From Chloroflexota bacterium (GTDB lineage: Bacteria > Chloroflexota > UBA4733): 21,837 nucleotides of DNA. Position numbers and translations under genes: made by a program. Under the pieces are notes generated by a model. It ran no database searches. It was not told the origin of the DNA and worked only from the letters and a program-made list of their open reading frames with translations. Positions 20,420-21,837 of this stretch are shown here, one piece after another (the stretch's first letter is position 1; every line of letters starts with the position of its first letter). The stretch lies in NCBI GenBank assembly GCA_025449435.1, contig JANWJO010000029.1:1-21837 (forward strand), read 5' to 3'.

Positions 20420-21837
20420 ATGACCACCATGAACACTCCTGGCTTCGCCCGCCTGTTCCGCATGCTCCTGCTCTTGCAACTCCTCCTCACCGGACTGGCC
20501 CTCCAACCCACACCAGTAGCTGCTAGTGCGGTGTTCACCCGTGTCCCTGCCATCAGCCGCTTGACCAGCGCAACGGTCAACGGCATACCCATAACCTGCA
20601 CCTACAACAACGCGGATGAACTCACCTCAGCAGGTGGTACGTCCTACACCTACGACGCCAGCGGCAACCAGCTGACCAAGACCAGTGTTGGCGTGACTAC
20701 CACCTTTAGCTATGACTTGCTCAACCGGCTCACCGGGATCACGGGACCGTTCACCGCCAGCTATGCCTCCAACGGGGATGGGGAACGCACGAGCAAGACG
20801 ATCGCAGGCAGCACCACCCGCTACACCTGGGACCCTGCTGGGATCGGGCACGTGCTGGCGGATAGCAATGGCTACCAGTACGTGTGGGGCAACGGGCTGA
20901 TTAGCCAGATCATCAACCTCAACACGCGGCGCTATCCGTTGGTGGATGGGTTGGGCAGCAGCCGGGTGCTCACCGACAGCAACGGGCGAAGCATCGGGAC
21001 CCAGACCTACGACGCCTACGGCAGTGTGCGCACCAGTAATGGCGTGAACACCGTGCCCTTTGGCTTTGCCGGTGAGCAGACCGATGCCGAGAGCGGGCTC
21101 ATTTATCTGCGGGCACGGTACCTGGATCCCACCACCGGCAGGTTCCTGACCACGGACCCAGCGAACTCTGGCTGGGCGTACGGCTATGCCAATGACAACC
21201 CGGTGCTCGGCACCGATCCGACGGGTCAGGCGATGGTCGCTTGTGACACGCCCGACGACTGTGGCTCCTCACCAGTGGTGACCGATGCCGATTCCTGGGA
21301 GAGCGCCTCATCTACCGACGAGTCCGCACCGCCGGCAGCACCCACCTGGTCCAAGCCGGACAGTGCCTGGCAGCCGAAATATGTGCCGCCAGCCGCACCG
21401 GAGAGCCCGCCGATACACACCTGTGCCGATGTGAACCCCTTGGAGAAGCTGTACTGTGCCGTGGTCAACGTCGAGCCACTGCCTAGCGGTTTCTGCGCGC
21501 TGAATCCCGGGCTCTTTGGTGGGCAAGGCGACCTTGGCGGTGGCGACAGCGGTGCCGGAGGTGGAGCCGGAGCCACCGAAGCATCCTTCGTTCCTGATGA
21601 TTACGTGGTGGTTCGCGGGGGCACAGGCAATGTCCCATCGCCAGGCGAAGTGTTCTCTGGCGCCGCTGGCCAGACATTGGACGATGCCGCGAGCGGCGTT
21701 GCGCACGGCCAGATCCGGGCAACCACAGCCGGTGACATCCGCAATAGCGGTGGAAGCGTGGGCTTCGCACCTGAACCAACGCGTTCCGGCGTCATAAACA
21801 CCAAGCACGTGAATATATCCCTTGGCGAGGGTCCTAA
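20420..21837 (+). CDS. Short secreted Rhs-repeat protein with C-terminal tip domain (runs off right edge)
   Basis: At least 472 residues, open at the right edge. The N-terminus (MTTMNTPGFARLFRMLLLLQ and on to about residue 36, ending PVAASA) looks like a Sec signal peptide. Only a few YD-type repeats follow (YTYDASGNQL at 76-85, FSYDLLNRLTGI at 96-107, YTWDPAG at 135-141). The Rhs core runs from about 172 to 270: YDAYGSV, SGLIYLRARYLDPTTGRFLT and NPVLGTDPTG, the last being the usual core end where cleavage of the tip occurs in known Rhs proteins. The tip (271 onward) is Pro/Ser-rich, then Gly-rich, then a compact domain from about 390 (VPDDYVVVRGG). I do not recognise that domain; by analogy it may be a toxin. 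Typical Rhs proteins have over 1000 residues before the tip, so this is much shortened. ATG at 20420 has only GGTGGG nearby. Confidence 0.85.
   Translation, partial: MTTMNTPGFARLFRMLLLLQLLLTGLALQPTPVAASAVFTRVPAISRLTSATVNGIPITCTYNNADELTSAGGTSYTYDASGNQLTKTSVGVTTTFSYDLLNRLTGITGPFTASYASNGDGERTSKTIAGSTTRYTWDPAGIGHVLADSNGYQYVWGNGLISQIINLNTRRYPLVDGLGSSRVLTDSNGRSIGTQTYDAYGSVRTSNGVNTVPFGFAGEQTDAESGLIYLRARYLDPTTGRFLTTDPANSGWAYGYANDNPVLGTDPTGQAMVACDTPDDCGSSPVVTDADSWESASSTDESAPPAAPTWSKPDSAWQPKYVPPAAPESPPIHTCADVNPLEKLYCAVVNVEPLPSGFCALNPGLFGGQGDLGGGDSGAGGGAGATEASFVPDDYVVVRGGTGNVPSPGEVFSGAAGQTLDDAASGVAHGQIRATTAGDIRNSGGSVGFAPEPTRSGVINTKHVNISLGEGP

Noticed and set aside
21226..21808. Minus-strand frames of 116 and 166 codons inside the Rhs tip
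   Set aside because: They are antisense to the continuous Rhs reading frame. An antisense immunity gene would be unusual, and the translations show only low-complexity sequence.
1..21837. CRISPR arrays, tRNA/rRNA genes, insertion sequences, integrase or phage genes
   Set aside because: No regular repeat-spacer pattern, cloverleaf, transposase or integrase motif was seen while reading both strands.

Overview
The window comes from a GC-rich bacterial chromosome with dense coding on both strands, many GTG starts and several coupled or overlapping genes. The gene content (FHA-ABCG exporter beside a Ser/Thr kinase, DUF4012 protein, NuoF-like/ferredoxin/ferric-reductase cluster, LacI regulator, paired ABC exporters, Rhs protein) suggests a Chloroflexota or actinobacterium-like organism. 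I lean to Chloroflexota; this is inference from gene families, not phylogeny. No rRNA, tRNA, CRISPR array, insertion sequence or phage gene was seen.

Layout. (1) Minus strand, 1-2847: an ABCG-type exporter with two N-terminal FHA domains, followed 28 bases downstream by the N-terminal part of a Ser/Thr protein kinase that runs off the left edge. (2) Plus strand, 3113-5092: a membrane-anchored DUF4012 protein, divergent from the exporter. (3) Minus strand, 5107-7325: a sugar or polyol dehydrogenase (zinc MDR family) followed by an enolase-superfamily sugar-acid dehydratase or racemase, a likely small catabolic operon. (4) Plus strand, 7496-13584: seven tightly packed genes: NuoF-like NADH dehydrogenase, single-cluster ferredoxin, small one-TM Ser/Thr-rich protein, ApbE flavin transferase, ferric-reductase-like membrane cytochrome with an outer domain, OmpR-type response regulator (CTG start) and histidine kinase. 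(5) Minus strand, 13581-16425: a LacI-type regulator and, downstream, a soluble PAS-PAS protein resembling a histidine kinase whose phospho-acceptor His and ATP-binding boxes are lost. (6) Minus strand, 16513-20093: two overlapping half-transporters, probably a heterodimeric ABC exporter with one deviant signature motif. (7) Plus strand, 20420 to the right edge: an unusually short secreted Rhs protein with an unrecognised C-terminal tip domain.

The most interesting unit is region 4. It looks like a complete route from cytosolic NAD(P)H through an Fe-S/flavin dehydrogenase and ferredoxin to a b-type membrane cytochrome, with its own flavinylation enzyme and its own two-component system. No recognisable FMN-binding acceptor domain is present for the ApbE enzyme. 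Its neighbour, the pseudo-histidine kinase, ends tail to tail with the real kinase, sharing a CTAG that holds both stop codons, and has a leader with two mutually exclusive hairpins.
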